The notes beneath the pieces are model-generated. The model was not told the DNA's origin, did not search any database, and worked only from the letters and a program-made list of their open reading frames with translations. A stretch of DNA of 64,000 nucleotides, from positions 5,227,872 to 5,291,871 of the forward strand of contig CP121458.1 in assembly GCA_029690005.1 (NCBI GenBank), written 5' to 3'. This DNA comes from Prescottella defluvii (lineage in GTDB: Bacteria > Actinomycetota > Actinomycetes > Mycobacteriales > Mycobacteriaceae). Shown here in pieces: positions 20,720 through 30,967 of this stretch. The translations under genes and the position numbers were made by a program. How positions within the stretch are numbered: position 1 is the stretch's first letter; every line of letters begins with the position of its first letter.

Positions 20720-21991
20720 GTTCGGGCGCCCCCGTCCGGCCGACGCGGTAACGCACGAACGCCGGGAAGGCCAGGACCGAGACGACGACGCCGATCACCA
20801 CCAGGATGCCGCCGCCCGCGGACGCGACCGCCGTGCCGAAGGCATACGCCGCGGCGCCGTGCAGGACGTCCCCGATGCGCGGGCCGCCGGCGACGACGAC
20901 GGTGAACACGCCTTGCAGTCGGCCGCGCATGTCGTCGGTCGCAACCTGTTGCAGCATGGTGCTGCGCAGGGCCGCCGAGACCATGTCGACGGCGCCGCCG
21001 AACGCGAGGAAGGCGAGCGCGAGCCACAGCAGGACTGCAGAACTGCCGGGATTCGCGATCCCGACGACGACGCCGAAGCCGACCATCGCCAGGCCCCACA
21101 GCACGATGCAGATCACGACCGCGCGCCCCTGGTAGCGGATCCGCGGCAGCCACCCGGAGAACACGCCGCCCAGCACCGCGCCCGCCGACATCGCGGCGAA
21201 CAGCAGGCCGAGCGCGACGCCGCCGTCGAGCGGGTCACCGAACGAGTCGTGGGCGATCTCGGGAACAGCGCCCGCGGCATGCCGAACACCATCGCGATGA
21301 TGTCGACGACGAACGACGCCAGCAGCACCTTCTGGGTCGCGAGGTAGGCGAAACCCTCCCCCACGATGCGAAGCCCGGCCCGCCGGGCGGGACCGGTCGG
21401 TGGCAGCGCGGGCAGCCGGATCACCGCCCACAGCGTGGCGAGCAGCGCGATCGCGTCCAGCAGGTACACCGTCGACAGGCCGGCGGCCGGGATGAGCACG
21501 CCGGCGAGCAGCGGACCCGCGATCGCGCCGAACTGAAAGACCGTCATGTTCAGCGAGTTCGCGGCCGGCAGGTCCTTCATGGGCAGCAGCCGCGGAATGA
21601 TCGCGCTGCGGGTGGGCGAGTTGACCGCGAAGAACACCTGCTGCAGCGAGAACAGGCACAGCAACAGCCAGACGTTGTTCACGTTCGCGGCGGCCTGCAG
21701 CCAGAGCAGCAGGGACGTGCCGATCAGCCCCAGCGTCGTGATGGTGATCAGCTTTCGACGGTCCATCACGTCGGCGAGAGCGCCGCCCCACAGGCCGAAC
21801 ACCAAGAGCGGCACGAACCCGAACAGCCCCGCGAGCCCGACGTAGGCGGAGTTCTGGGTGATCGCGTAGATCTGCAGCGGAACGGCCACGACCGTCAGCT
21901 GGGCACCGATGACGGTGACGATGCCGCTGGTCCAGAGCCGGCGATAGTCGGGGTTGCGGAGCGGGGTGACGTCGGCGAGCAGTCCGCGCAT
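20712..21991 (-). CDS. MFS transporter (frameshifted)
   Basis: About 427 residues with twelve predicted membrane segments. The N-terminal RNPDYRRLWTSGIVTVIGAQ and the loop GGALADVMDRRKLI (a G-x-L-a-D-x-x-D/R-R-r motif between helices 2 and 3) mark the EntS/DHA3-like branch of drug and siderophore exporters. One C is missing near 21268. The ATG at 21991 shares a base with the pdxH stop in a TGATG junction. Substrate unknown; the coupled sugar kinase downstream hints at a carbohydrate, whereas the DHA3 resemblance hints at drug export, and I cannot decide between them. Confidence 0.75.
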
Positions 21992-22691
21992 CACGGCTGG
22001 AGACGCTCGACGATCCACGCGCCGTCGACGAGGCGGGTGCGGATCCGGTTGTGCATGCGGTTGGGGCGGCCCTGCCAGAACTCGACCGACTCGGCCGGAT
22101 CCGGAATCCGCCCCAGTGCGGCGGGACCGGGACGTCGCCGTCGACCGAGAAGTGCTGTCCCGCATCCACCAGCTGGGCCTCGAGATCCGCGCGCGAGGCG
22201 ATCGGGCGCGACTGCTGCGACGCCCACGCGCCCAGGCGCGACCCCCGCGGACGGCTGTTCCAGTAGTCCGATGTCGTGTTCTTGCTTGTCTTTTCCACGG
22301 GCCCGCGGATGGTGAGCTGGTGCGCCAACGGGATCCACGTGAACGTCACCGACGCGTAGGGCGTCGACGTGAGTTGTCGGCCCTTGTCGGACTCGTAGTT
22401 GGTGAAGAAGAGCACGCCGTCGTCGCCGAGTCCCTTGCACAGGACGGTCCGCGTGCACGGGTGCCCGTCGGCGTTCACGGTGCCGAGCACCATCGCGTTG
22501 GGTTCGGGCAGGCCGGCCTCGACGGCGTCCTCGACCCACTGCCGCGCCAGGGCCGCCCAGCCGTCGTCGAGCCAGGACGGTTCGAGGTCGGGTTCGACGA
22601 CGGGCCGCTGCGGCCCGATCTCGCCGTAGCTCACGCGCATCGCGGAGAGATCGGACTTCCGGGAGCCCCGGTTGCGGGATTCTGACGACAC
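21991..22691 (-). CDS. pdxH: pyridoxamine 5'-phosphate oxidase (frameshifted)
   Basis: FMN enzyme of about 233 residues converting pyridoxine or pyridoxamine phosphate to PLP. SEPNAMVLGTV-like EPNAMVLGTVNADG, VLFFTNYESDKGRQL, PYASVTFTW and LGAWASQQSRPI are the FMN and substrate sites; the C-terminus EFWQGRPNRMHNR is diagnostic. Adding one C near 22100 restores RPESVEFWQGR. PLP made here is needed by SerC, encoded 1.4 kb away. It is the first gene of the coupled pdxH-MFS-kinase operon and diverges from citA across 224 bases. Confidence 0.85.
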
Positions 22692-22915
22692 AAGTCCAGA
22701 CGCTACTACCGGGTATGCGCTGACCAGGCGGCCGGTGCGACCGGCTAGAGTTTGGGTAGCGGACCCGGCGGTAGTTCCCCGGGCCGAGGACGGACGAAGC
22801 GCGCACGAGCGCAGACAAGTCGGACGGACCGAAGGATCGAGTAGTCGAAGGCTGAATCAGTGCAAGAAAGTGCTGCTCTGACGGGCGGCACTCGGATGAG
22901 GAGAGTCCAGGACCA

Positions 22916-24041
22916 ATGGCACCCAGCGCTGCAGTACCCGAGGATTTCGTGAGCGGTCTCGAAGGCGTCGTCGCCTTCACCACCGACATCGCCGAGCCGG
23001 ACAAGGACGGCGGGGCACTGCGCTACCGCGGCGTCGACATCGAGGATCTGGTGGGCCGCCGGGTCACGTTCGGCAACGTCTGGGCGCTGCTGGTCGACGG
23101 CAAGTTCGGCGCGGGGCTGCCCCGGCCGAGCCGTTCCCGCTCCCCATCCACACCGGTGACGTGCGCGTCGACGTGCAGGCCGGCCTCGCGATGCTCGCGC
23201 CGATCTGGGGCTACCAGCCGCTGCTCGACATCGACGACGAGACGGCCCGCGAGAACCTGGCCCGCGCGTCGGTGATGGCGCTGTCGTACGTCGCGCAGTC
23301 CGCGCGCGGCATCTACCAGCCGGCTGTCCCGCAGAAGCTCATCGACGAATGCCCCACCGTCACAGCACGTTTCATGACGCGCTGGAAGGGCGACCCGGAC
23401 CCTGCACACATCGAGGCCATCGACGCGTACTGGGTGTCGGCCGCCGAGCACGGCATGAACGCCTCCACGTTCACCGCCCGCGTCATCGCCTCGACCGGCG
23501 CCGACGTCGCGGCCTCGCTGTCCGGCGCGATCGGCGCCATGTCGGGCCCGCTGCACGGCGGCGCCCGGCCCGCGTGCTGCCGATGATCGAGGAGACCGAG
23601 CGCACCGGCGACGCACGCGCGCTCGTCAAGGGCATCCTCGACCGCAAGGAGAAGCTCATGGGCTTCGGCCACCGGGTGTACCGGGCCGAGGACCCGCGCG
23701 CCCGGGTGCTGCGGGACACCGCCAAGCGCCTGAACGCTCCCCGCTACGAGGTGGCCGCGGCGCTCGAGCAGGCCGCGCTCGCCGAACTGCGCGAGCGTCG
23801 CCCCGACCGCGCGATCGAGACCAATGTGGAGTTCTGGGCGGCGGTGATCCTCGACTTCGCCGAGGTCCCGGCGCACATGATGCCCGCGATGTTCACGTGT
23901 GGCCGCACCGCCGGCTGGTGCGCGCACATCATGGAGCAGAAGCGCCTGGGCAAGCTCGTTCGCCCCGCCGCGATCTACACCGGTCCCGAGCCCCGCACAC
24001 CCGACTCCGTCGAGGGCTGGGACCAGATCTCGCACAGCTAG
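22916..24041 (+). CDS. citA: citrate synthase 2 (frameshifted)
   Basis: Second citrate synthase of about 375 residues, matching M. tuberculosis CitA (Rv0889c) in length and position. Active-site blocks are SGPLHGGAPARVL (repaired) and MGFGHRVYRAEDPRA. Frameshifts near 23120 (CCCC should be CCCCC) and 23568 (CCC should be CCCC) break the frame; both repairs give continuous homology. ATG 22916 is preceded by GAGGAGAG. A methylcitrate synthase role cannot be excluded from sequence alone, given prpE in the same window, but CitA is the syntenic assignment. Confidence 0.85.
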
Positions 24042-24097
24042 AAACAGCTGGACGTCCAACCACATCCGAGCACAATCGATAAGGACAACTCGCACCG

Positions 24098-25216
24098 ATG
24101 AGCACCCCGATCATCCCCGCCGACCTCAAGCCCGTAGACGGCCGCTTCGGTTGCGGACCGTCGAAGGTCCGCCCCGAGCAGCTGCAGTCCCTGGTCGACG
24201 TCGGCGCTTCGGTGTTCGGCACCAGCCACCGGCAGAAGCCTGTCAAGGACGTCGTCGCGCGCGTGCGTTCGGGTCTGCGCGACCTGTTCTCGCTGCCCGA
24301 GGGCTACGAGGTCGTCCTCGGCAACGGCGGTTCCACCGCGTTCTGGGACGCGGCCGCGTTCGGCCTGATCCGTGAGCGCTCGCAGCACTTCACGTACGGC
24401 GAGTTCTCGTCGAAGTTCGCGTCCGTCGCGAAGAACAACCCGTTCATCGGTGATCCGATCGTCGTCTCGAGCGAGCCGGGCACCGCGCCGGAGATCGTCG
24501 CAGACGGCTCCGTCGACCTGATCAGCTGGGCGCACAACGAGACCTCGACGGGTGTCGCCGTGCCGGTGTCCCGCCCGGCGGGCTCGGAGAACGCGCTCAT
24601 CGCGATCGACGCCACCTCGGGTGCCGGCGGTCTGCCGGTCAACGCCGCGGACGCCGACGTCTACTACTTCGCGCCGCAGAAGTGCTTCGCCGCCGACGGC
24701 GGCCTGTGGATCGCGCTGATGAGCCCGGCCGCGCTCGAGCGTGTCGCCGAGATCAAGGACTCGGGCCGCTGGACCCCGGACTTCCTGTCGCTGCCGATCG
24801 CGGTCGACAACTCCACCAAGGACCAGACGTACAACACCCCGGCGCTCGCGACGCTGCTCATGTTCGAGAACCAGATCGCGTGGATGAACGGCAACGGCGG
24901 CCTGGACTGGACCACCGCGCGCACCAAGGATTCGTCGGAGCGCCTGTACTCGTGGGCCGAGGCGTCCGAGTACGCGACGCCGTTCGTCGCCGATCCGGCG
25001 TACCGCTCGCAGGTCGTCGGCACCATCGACTTCAAGGACGAGGTCGACGCCGCTGCGGTCGCGAAGATCCTGCGCGCCAACGGCATCGTCGACACGGAGC
25101 CGTACCGCAAGCTGGGCCGCAACCAGCTGCGCATCGGCATGTTCCCGGCGATCGATCCCGAGGACATCAGCCAGCTGACCAAGAGCATCGACTGGGTCGT
25201 CTCCCAGCTCGGCTAG
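24098..25216 (+). CDS. serC: phosphoserine aminotransferase
   Basis: A 372-residue PLP enzyme of the actinobacterial SerC type, converting 3-phosphohydroxypyruvate to phosphoserine in serine synthesis. The PLP lysine lies in YFAPQKCFAADGG; GNGGSTAFWDAAAFG binds the cofactor phosphate. Unbroken frame from ATG 24098. It follows citA by 56 bases on the same strand and precedes sepH, the order known from mycobacteria (Rv0884c-Rv0883c). A large hairpin follows the stop. Confidence 0.95.
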   Translation: MSTPIIPADLKPVDGRFGCGPSKVRPEQLQSLVDVGASVFGTSHRQKPVKDVVARVRSGLRDLFSLPEGYEVVLGNGGSTAFWDAAAFGLIRERSQHFTYGEFSSKFASVAKNNPFIGDPIVVSSEPGTAPEIVADGSVDLISWAHNETSTGVAVPVSRPAGSENALIAIDATSGAGGLPVNAADADVYYFAPQKCFAADGGLWIALMSPAALERVAEIKDSGRWTPDFLSLPIAVDNSTKDQTYNTPALATLLMFENQIAWMNGNGGLDWTTARTKDSSERLYSWAEASEYATPFVADPAYRSQVVGTIDFKDEVDAAAVAKILRANGIVDTEPYRKLGRNQLRIGMFPAIDPEDISQLTKSIDWVVSQLG

Positions 25217-25231
25217 TTTTCCCAGCTCCCC

Positions 25232-25272
25232 GGACGAGGGGCGGGTGCGCGTCGCGTGCCCGCCCCTCGTCC
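25232..25272 (+). terminator. hairpin after serC
   Basis: A 14-bp perfect stem GGACGAGGGGCGGG (25232-25245) and its complement (25259-25272) around a 13-base loop, 15 bases past the serC stop. No T tract, so efficiency is uncertain. Confidence 0.6.
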
Positions 25273-25460
25273 CGTATCGCCCCGCGGTCCCGCACATTCG
25301 CGCTCGTGTTGTCGTGATCACACCGACGGCGCGCCGATATGAACGCGAAACACGGGACGAGAATGATAAAGGGCGCGCGTGTCTTTCCGGGCGCAGGGGT
25401 CACAGATGAATTACAGTCGATCTTGACATGATCGCGAGTCGGCGCGATGAGGAGGACAAC

Positions 25461-26344
25461 GTGCGAGAGCTGCGAGTGATCGGTCTCGAACCTGGCGGCG
25501 CGCATGTGGTGTGTTCGGATCCCGATACCGGTGAGAAGTTCCGGATCCCGGCCGACGACAAGCTCCGCGCCGCCTCCCGCGGCGACATCGCGCGCCTGGG
25601 CCAGATCGAGATCGAGTCGGACTGCCAGATGCGACCCCGAGAGATCCAGGCCCGGATTCGCGCCGGCGCCTCCGTCGAGCAGGTCGCCGAGGAGGCGGGT
25701 GTCCCGCAGTCCAAGGTGGAACGTTTCGCCTATCCGGTTCTGCTCGAACGCTCCCGGGCCGCCGACATGGCGCAGGCCGGTCACCCGGTCCGCCCCGACG
25801 GCCCCACCGTCGACACGCTCGCCGAGATCGTGGCGCAGGCGTTCCGCGCCCGCGGCCACGACCTGGACGTCGCGACGTGGGACGCGTGGAAGGACGAGGA
25901 CGGTCACTGGGTGGCGCAGCTGCAGTGGCAGGCGGACGGACCACCAATGCCGCGCACTGGCGCTATCAGCCGGACGCGCACGGCGGCACCATCACCGCGC
26001 TCGACGACACCGCGAGCCAGCTCGTCGACCCGGACCACGGTCGCCCGCTCCGCGGTCTCGCTACCGTACCGAGTCAGGGTGTGTTCGGCCCGGCGGACTT
26101 CGAGCAGGACCACGAGCACGAGCACGAGCAGGAGACGGCCGACGATTCGTCGATCTTGTTGACGGACAACGAAATCGACGATGTGGTGGCGGAATCCGCC
26201 GAACAGGTCGAGCACGACGAGCTTGACGAGCAGGAGCCCAAGCCGGCACCGCAGCACACTCCCGGCAAGGACAAGCGCGGCAAGCCGGCACTGCCCTCGT
26301 GGGACGACGTCCTGCTCGGTGTTCGGAGCAACGGGCGCGGCTGA
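25461..26344 (+). CDS. sepH: cell division protein SepH (frameshifted)
   Basis: About 295 residues. The N-terminal DUF3071 region (RELRVIGLEPGGAHVVCSD) is followed by a helix-turn-helix-like motif MRPREIQARIRAGASVEQVA (residues 65-90) and a disordered acidic C-terminus with an HEHEHEHEQE run. SepH from Streptomyces and Mycobacterium binds FtsZ and promotes its assembly; the conserved N-terminal HTH is needed for this. The start GTG 25461 is fixed by AGGAGG seven bases upstream. The frame breaks near 25938 (GG should be GGG). Syntenic with Rv0883c. Confidence 0.85.
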
Positions 26345-26349
26345 CATCG

Positions 26350-27117
26350 GTGCCGGGGGTCAACGCTTCCACGCTCTGGTACGTCGACGCCGCCGATCCC
26401 GCTGCGATGCTGCGGGACGCGACACCCGACCACGACGCCGCGCGGGCACTGGTCCTCCAGTTGCACCCAGGTCTCGTTGCGACGCACCTGGGTGACGAGT
26501 CCCTCTCCGAGGCAACGTCACTCGAGGACGGAGAGATAGCCGTCGCCTGCTACCCCGGGGTGTCGGTCGTCCGCACGGGCGAGTCGCTGCCACCCGTCCC
26601 CTCGTCGCTGGTGGAGCACTGGATTCACCCGACCGGCTTCCGTCACACCTACCTGTCGTCCTCGAGTCCGGTGACGAAGGCGGGTTCGTGGGGCGCCTTC
26701 GCGCACTGGGACGGTGCGGAACTGAAGCGGTCGTTCAGCGCGACGCCGGTGCACATCATCGAGAACCTGGGACTGCCGCAGGTGTGGGAGCGTCCCTTCT
26801 GGGCGGGCGAGCGCCCGGCACGACCGTCCTTCGACGTGCTGCCCGATCCCCAGACGCTGCCGTTCAGCCCGGGCGAGTTCGCCGAGGCCGCGCCCTACGC
26901 ATGGCTGGGCGAGGACCTCGACCCGGCGTCGATCACGATGTCCCGGTTCGCCGTCTACCCGCCCGGACAGGTCCCCGAGTCGGTGCAGCGGCGCGAGGAG
27001 GAGCGCCTCGCCGAGCAGGAACGACAGCAACGGGAACTGGAACGCGAGCAGGAGCAGGCACAGGCGCGTCCACAACGGCGGTCGCTGTTCGCACGCCTGT
27101 TCCGCAGGGAGAACTGA
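26350..27117 (+). CDS. conserved hypothetical protein with coiled-coil C-terminus
   Basis: A 255-residue cytosolic protein five bases after the sepH stop, starting at GTG 26350. The body contains ATHLGDESLSEATS and YPGVSVVRTGESLPP, then a globular region rich in Trp and Pro (GLPQVWERPFWAGERPARPS); the last 45 residues are a Glu/Arg/Gln coiled coil ending in RRSLFARLFRREN. It resembles a DUF6928-like actinobacterial family, of unknown function, but I hold that name loosely. The tight spacing suggests co-expression with SepH and a possible link to division, which is inference only. Confidence 0.65.
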   Translation: MPGVNASTLWYVDAADPAAMLRDATPDHDAARALVLQLHPGLVATHLGDESLSEATSLEDGEIAVACYPGVSVVRTGESLPPVPSSLVEHWIHPTGFRHTYLSSSSPVTKAGSWGAFAHWDGAELKRSFSATPVHIIENLGLPQVWERPFWAGERPARPSFDVLPDPQTLPFSPGEFAEAAPYAWLGEDLDPASITMSRFAVYPPGQVPESVQRREEERLAEQERQQRELEREQEQAQARPQRRSLFARLFRREN

Positions 27118-27123
27118 CGGGCG

Positions 27124-27399
27124 TCAGAATGCGCCGAGAAGCAGTGCAGCCCAGCCTGATACGACGCCCACCGTCGCCCCGTACACCACCCAACGCCACA
27201 CCGGGATGTGCCGCCAGCGCCACACGGTGGGTGCGGCGCCGCCGACGACCACGAGGTTGAAGCCCACCGCGAGCAGCGGATGAATGGTGGCCAGAGCGGA
27301 TCCGAAGGCGACCACCGCGACGATCGTGAAGACCGCCGCGAACCCGCTCACCAGCAGACCCGTCGACCACGGCGTCGGCGCCGGTTCGACCGCGACCAT
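27124..27399 (-). CDS. DUF2537-like membrane protein (Rv0882 type)
   Basis: A 91-residue protein with three hydrophobic segments (residues 12-32, 37-55, 70-90) and a conserved TVWRWRHIPVWRW loop. Position and size match M. tuberculosis Rv0882. The ATG at 27399 overlaps the methyltransferase stop in a TGATG junction, so translation is coupled. It converges on the sepH operon. Function unknown. Confidence 0.7.
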   Translation of the reverse strand: MVAVEPAPTPWSTGLLVSGFAAVFTIVAVVAFGSALATIHPLLAVGFNLVVVGGAAPTVWRWRHIPVWRWVVYGATVGVVSGWAALLLGAF

Positions 27400-28203
27400 C
27401 ACGACGCCGTCCGGATGCGCTCGTAGAACGCCATCGCGGCCGCGGTCGCGACGTTGAGAGTCGGTGTCCGGCGCCATCGGGATCCGCGCGCGAACGTCGG
27501 TGGCGCGCATGGCGTGTTCGGTCAACCCGGGGCCCTCCGCGCCGAGCAGGACCGCGACCTTCTCTCCGGTCATGGCCTGTGCGAGCGGCACCGCCGACGG
27601 ATTGGGGGTCAGCGAAATGAGCTGGAAGCCCTTGTCACGCAGGATGTTCAGCCCACGTGGCCAGTCCGGAACCTGCGCGAAGGGCACCCGCAGCACGTAG
27701 CCCATCGACACCCGCACGGCCCGGCGGTAGAGCGGGTCGGCCACCGCGGCGCCGAACAGGATCGCGTCCACGCCGAGGCCGGCGGCGTTGCGGAACATCG
27801 AGCCGATGTTCTCGTGGTCGTTGACGCCCTCGAGCACCGCGACGGTCCGGGCGTCGCGCAGGGCGTCCTCGACGTCGAGCGCGGGCGGGCGGTGGGCCGC
27901 GGCCAGCACGCCCCGGTTGAGGTGGAACCCGACGACCTCGGCCATGACCTCGGCCGACGTCCGGTAGAACGGCACGTCGACGCCCTCGAGGTCCTCGGAC
28001 AGCTGGCCCAACCGTCGGTCGACACCGAGCAGACTGATCGGCGCGAACCGGGACGAGAGCATGCGCTGCGCCACCAGCACACCCTCCGCGATCACCAGGC
28101 CCTTCCCGTCCGGCAGGTCGGGACGGCGATCCGACGAGTTGAGGTCGCGGTAGTCGTCCAGCCTGGGATCGGCGGGGTCTGCGATGTCGATGACGTGAAC
28201 CAC
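27399..28203 (-). CDS. SpoU-family rRNA/tRNA 2'-O-methyltransferase (frameshifted)
   Basis: About 268 residues of SPOUT fold, syntenic with Rv0881. The N-terminal substrate-binding domain includes LVIAEGVLVAQRML; the trefoil-knot motifs are EGVNDHENIGSMFRNAAGLG, LGAEGPGLTEHAM and, after repair near 27456, DSLNVATAAAMAFYERI at the C-terminus. These motifs bind AdoMet and methylate a ribose 2'-OH. GTG 28203 is preferred because family N-termini begin shortly before the IDIADPADPRL block. The exact RNA target is not known from sequence. Confidence 0.8.
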
Positions 28204-28234
28204 GGATCCATCGTGCCGCATGCCGGTCGGCGGT

Positions 28235-28843
28235 CTAGCGCGCGCTCCCGGTGACGGGCCGCAGCGAGTCGAAATGCGCGTCGAGCACCGCGCGGATCCG
28301 GTCGGCACTCACCCGGTGGGGATGGTTGACGCCGTGCGCGGCAAGGCCGTCGACCAGGGCGTGCAGCCGCATCGCCTCCACCTCGACGGACGCTCCTCGT
28401 GCGAGTAGGCCCGCACCCTGCAGCGCGGTCGCGGACCGCAGGAACCCGTCGTACATCGCCCGATCGGTGCGGTCGCGGACCTCGGCGAGCGTCGGGTCGG
28501 TCCGCGCGGCGACGACGAACGCCTGCCAGACGTCCATCTCGCCGCGACGGTCGTCGTCGAGGGGGACGAACTGCTCGGTGAGCACCCGGACATCGGTCCA
28601 CAGGTCGCCGGTGAACTCGATGGCGGCGATGCGGTCGTGCACGCGCCGGGTCACCAGTTCCATGGCGAACAACAGCAACTCGGATTGGGTGCCGAAGAAG
28701 TGCCGGAGCGAACCGGTGGACATGCCGGCCTCGTCGGCGACGGTCCGGACGCTCGCGGCGCCGACACCGTCGCGCCGGATCACCCGCAGCACAGCGTCGG
28801 CGATTTCCTCGCGTCGCTGCTCGGGGTCGGGTCGTTTCACCAC
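28235..28843 (-). CDS. TetR-family transcriptional regulator
   Basis: A 202-residue regulator with an N-terminal HTH (EIADAVLRVIRRDGVGAASV then AGMSTGSLRHFF) in the style of TetR proteins with the TetR_C_6-like ligand domain (BetI-like). It diverges from a small membrane protein gene; two tandem palindromes in the 68-base gap (28855-28898) are strong operator candidates, so it probably represses both itself and the membrane protein gene. Confidence 0.85.
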   Translation of the reverse strand: MVKRPDPEQRREEIADAVLRVIRRDGVGAASVRTVADEAGMSTGSLRHFFGTQSELLLFAMELVTRRVHDRIAAIEFTGDLWTDVRVLTEQFVPLDDDRRGEMDVWQAFVVAARTDPTLAEVRDRTDRAMYDGFLRSATALQGAGLLARGASVEVEAMRLHALVDGLAAHGVNHPHRVSADRIRAVLDAHFDSLRPVTGSAR

Positions 28844-28854
28844 GCGGCCAAAAG

Positions 28855-28898
28855 TAACACAACTGTGCTAGTTTCCGATTGCTAACACAGTCGTACTA
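28855..28898. promoter_or_regulatory. double TetR operator
   Basis: Two near-identical 16-bp imperfect palindromes, TAACACAACTGTGCTA (28855-28870) and TAACACAGTCGTACTA (28883-28898), each followed by G and spaced 28 bp start to start, so they lie on nearly opposite faces or roughly three turns apart. They fill the gap between the divergent TetR and membrane protein genes. Confidence 0.75.
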
Positions 28899-28911
28899 GA
28901 AAGGGGCGGGC

Positions 28912-29454
28912 ATGATCGTTCAGCTGATCGTCGTGTGCGAGGTCCTGTTCTGGGTGTTCCTCGGGGCCGGCCTCGTCGCCCGCTACGTGCTGCGCCGCCC
29001 CACCCTCGGCGCCGCACTGCTCGTGGGCGCTCCCCTGGTCGACGTCGTGCTGCTGGTCGCCACCACCGTCAACCTCCGCAGCGGCGCGGTCGCGTCGTCG
29101 AGCCACGGCCTCGCGGCCGCCTACATCGGCTTCTCGGTGGCATTCGGGCACAGCATCATTCGCTGGGCCGATACCCGCTTCGCGCATCGGTTCGCGGGAG
29201 GGCCGGCGCCCGTGAAGCCGCCCCGTTACGGGATGGCCCGCGCCGCGCGGGAGTGGCGCGAGTTCGGCAAGGCCGTCGTCGGATGGGGTATCGCGTGCGG
29301 ACTGCTGCTGGTCGCGATCGTCATGGTGGACGATCCGTCCCGCACCGAGGCACTGTCGAACTGGATCCGGACGCTCAGCGTCGGACTCGGCGTGTGGGGC
29401 GTGATCGCCCTCAGCTACACGGTGTTTCCGGCGCGGGCCAAGTCGGGCGGATAG
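28912..29454 (+). CDS. small integral membrane protein under TetR control
   Basis: A 180-residue protein with about five membrane segments (residues 3-22, 32-52, 65-83, 120-140, 155-172). The loop between helices 3 and 4 contains GGPAPVKPPRYGMARAAREW. I do not recognise a defined family; similar proteins are annotated only as membrane proteins. ATG 28912 follows GAAAGGGG. Position behind the double operator suggests that it is the regulator's main target, perhaps a transport or stress-response membrane component. Confidence 0.7.
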   Translation: MIVQLIVVCEVLFWVFLGAGLVARYVLRRPTLGAALLVGAPLVDVVLLVATTVNLRSGAVASSSHGLAAAYIGFSVAFGHSIIRWADTRFAHRFAGGPAPVKPPRYGMARAAREWREFGKAVVGWGIACGLLLVAIVMVDDPSRTEALSNWIRTLSVGLGVWGVIALSYTVFPARAKSGG

Positions 29455-29564
29455 CCGGCCGCGACAACGACTTCGACCGTCTCGAGCCTTTCAACCAGCT
29501 CGAGCGACCCGACGTCGCGGTGCGTCTTTCGGGCTGCTGCCGAGCCCGAAATACGCACCGTCGG

Positions 29565-30967
29565 CTACGCCGCCTGCGTCGCCCGGCGGTGGAGAAGCCA
29601 GCACGCCCCCGCGATCACCGCGGTGAGCACCCGGTCGCGATCGACTGGGTGCGGGCGGCGGTGTCGAACAACGCGAGCACGGCGATCCCGGCGAGCAGGC
29701 CGAGCGTCACGTAGGAAAGGTAGGGAAATCCCCACATCTTCAGCGGCAGATCGTCTTCGGTGCCGTCGCGGCGGGCTCGCCGGCGCAGGATCAGATGCGA
29801 GACGGCGACGAAGGTCCACAGCACGAGGATGGTCGATCCGACGGCGTTGAGCAGCAGCGGCAGCACCTTGTCGGGCCGCACGTAGTTCAGCGCGACGGTG
29901 ACGAAACCGAACGCTACGGAGGCGAGCACCGCGTTGCGGGGCACGCCGTTGGCAGCCACCCGGCCGAACATCGGGAGCGCGGACCCCCGCTGCGAGAGCG
30001 AGTAGATCATCCGTGAGGCGCTGAAGAGCATCGCGTTGAGCGACGACAACAGCGCCACCACGACGATCACGGTCATCACCGCGGCCGCGCCCGGCACCGA
30101 ACCGGCCTTCAACACCGCGACGAACGGTCCGGTGACGAGATCCTCGGATGTCCACGGCAGCACCGTCACCATGATGAGCACGGAGCCGATGTAGAACACC
30201 AGGATGCGCCAGATCAACGTGCGCACCGCGCGGCCGACGTTGCGTTGCGGGTCGGACGTCTCCGCAGCCGCGATCGCGATGATCTCGGTGCCGCCGAAGG
30301 CGAACACCACGATCAGGAGGCCCGCTGCGATGCCCGCGATGCCGTTGGGCGCGAAGCCGCCGTGGGCGGTGAGGTTCGCGAAGCCGTCGCTGTCGAACGC
30401 GGGCACCCACCCGGCGATCATCGCGACGCCGATCCCGAGGAAGGCCACCACGGCGGCGATCTTCAGGGCAGCGAACCAGAATTCGACCTCGCCGAACTGG
30501 CGCACCCCGATGAGGTTCACGCCGGTCAGCACCACCATGTAGACCAGCGCGGCGGCCCATTGCGGAATGCCGGGGATCGACGCGGCCGTGATCGCGGCGG
30601 CACCTGTGGCCTCGGCGGCGATCACGATGACGACCTGGATCCAGTACAGCCAGCCGATCGTGCGACCGGCGACCGGTCCCATCGCGTTCTCCGCGTGCAC
30701 CGAGAACGCCCCACTCGCGGGGTTCGCGGCCGCCAGTTCGCCCATCATCCGCATGATGAGCACGACGAGGACCGCCGCGGCGACGAAGGAGACGAGGATC
30801 GCCGGCCCGGCGACCGCGATGCCGGCGCCCGACCCGACGAACAGGCCGGCGCCGATGGCTCCGCCGAGGCTCATCATCACGAGCTGCCGCGGCCGCATGG
30901 CCTGGTGCAGCATCGTGCGCGAGGCGAGTTCGGTGGACGTCGAAGCGGAGACGAGGGTGTCAGTCAT
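29565..30967 (-). CDS. amino acid permease (APC superfamily, frameshifted near the end)
   Basis: About 467 residues with twelve predicted membrane segments. MMSLGGAIGAGLFVGSGAGI is the substrate-binding helix-1 signature of AAT-type permeases, and FAFGGTEIIAIAAAE matches helix 6. Such transporters take up amino acids by proton symport. The last 30 residues shift frame near 29637 (GGG should be GGGG). Its ATG overlaps the end of the dehydrogenase gene by eight bases, so amino acid uptake and deamination are encoded together. Confidence 0.85.

Noticed and set aside
20712..22691. A PdxH-MFS fusion protein
   Set aside because: The continuous frame arises from indels in both genes; repairing each gives a TGATG junction between two normal-length proteins.
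22692..22915. Possible small RNA or riboswitch between pdxH and citA
   Set aside because: I looked for strong hairpins and known riboswitch consensus and saw none; it is simply a divergent promoter region.
26100..26140. CAC/GAG repeat as a microsatellite or CRISPR-like repeat
   Set aside because: It encodes the HEHEHEHEQE run of SepH in frame and has no spacers.
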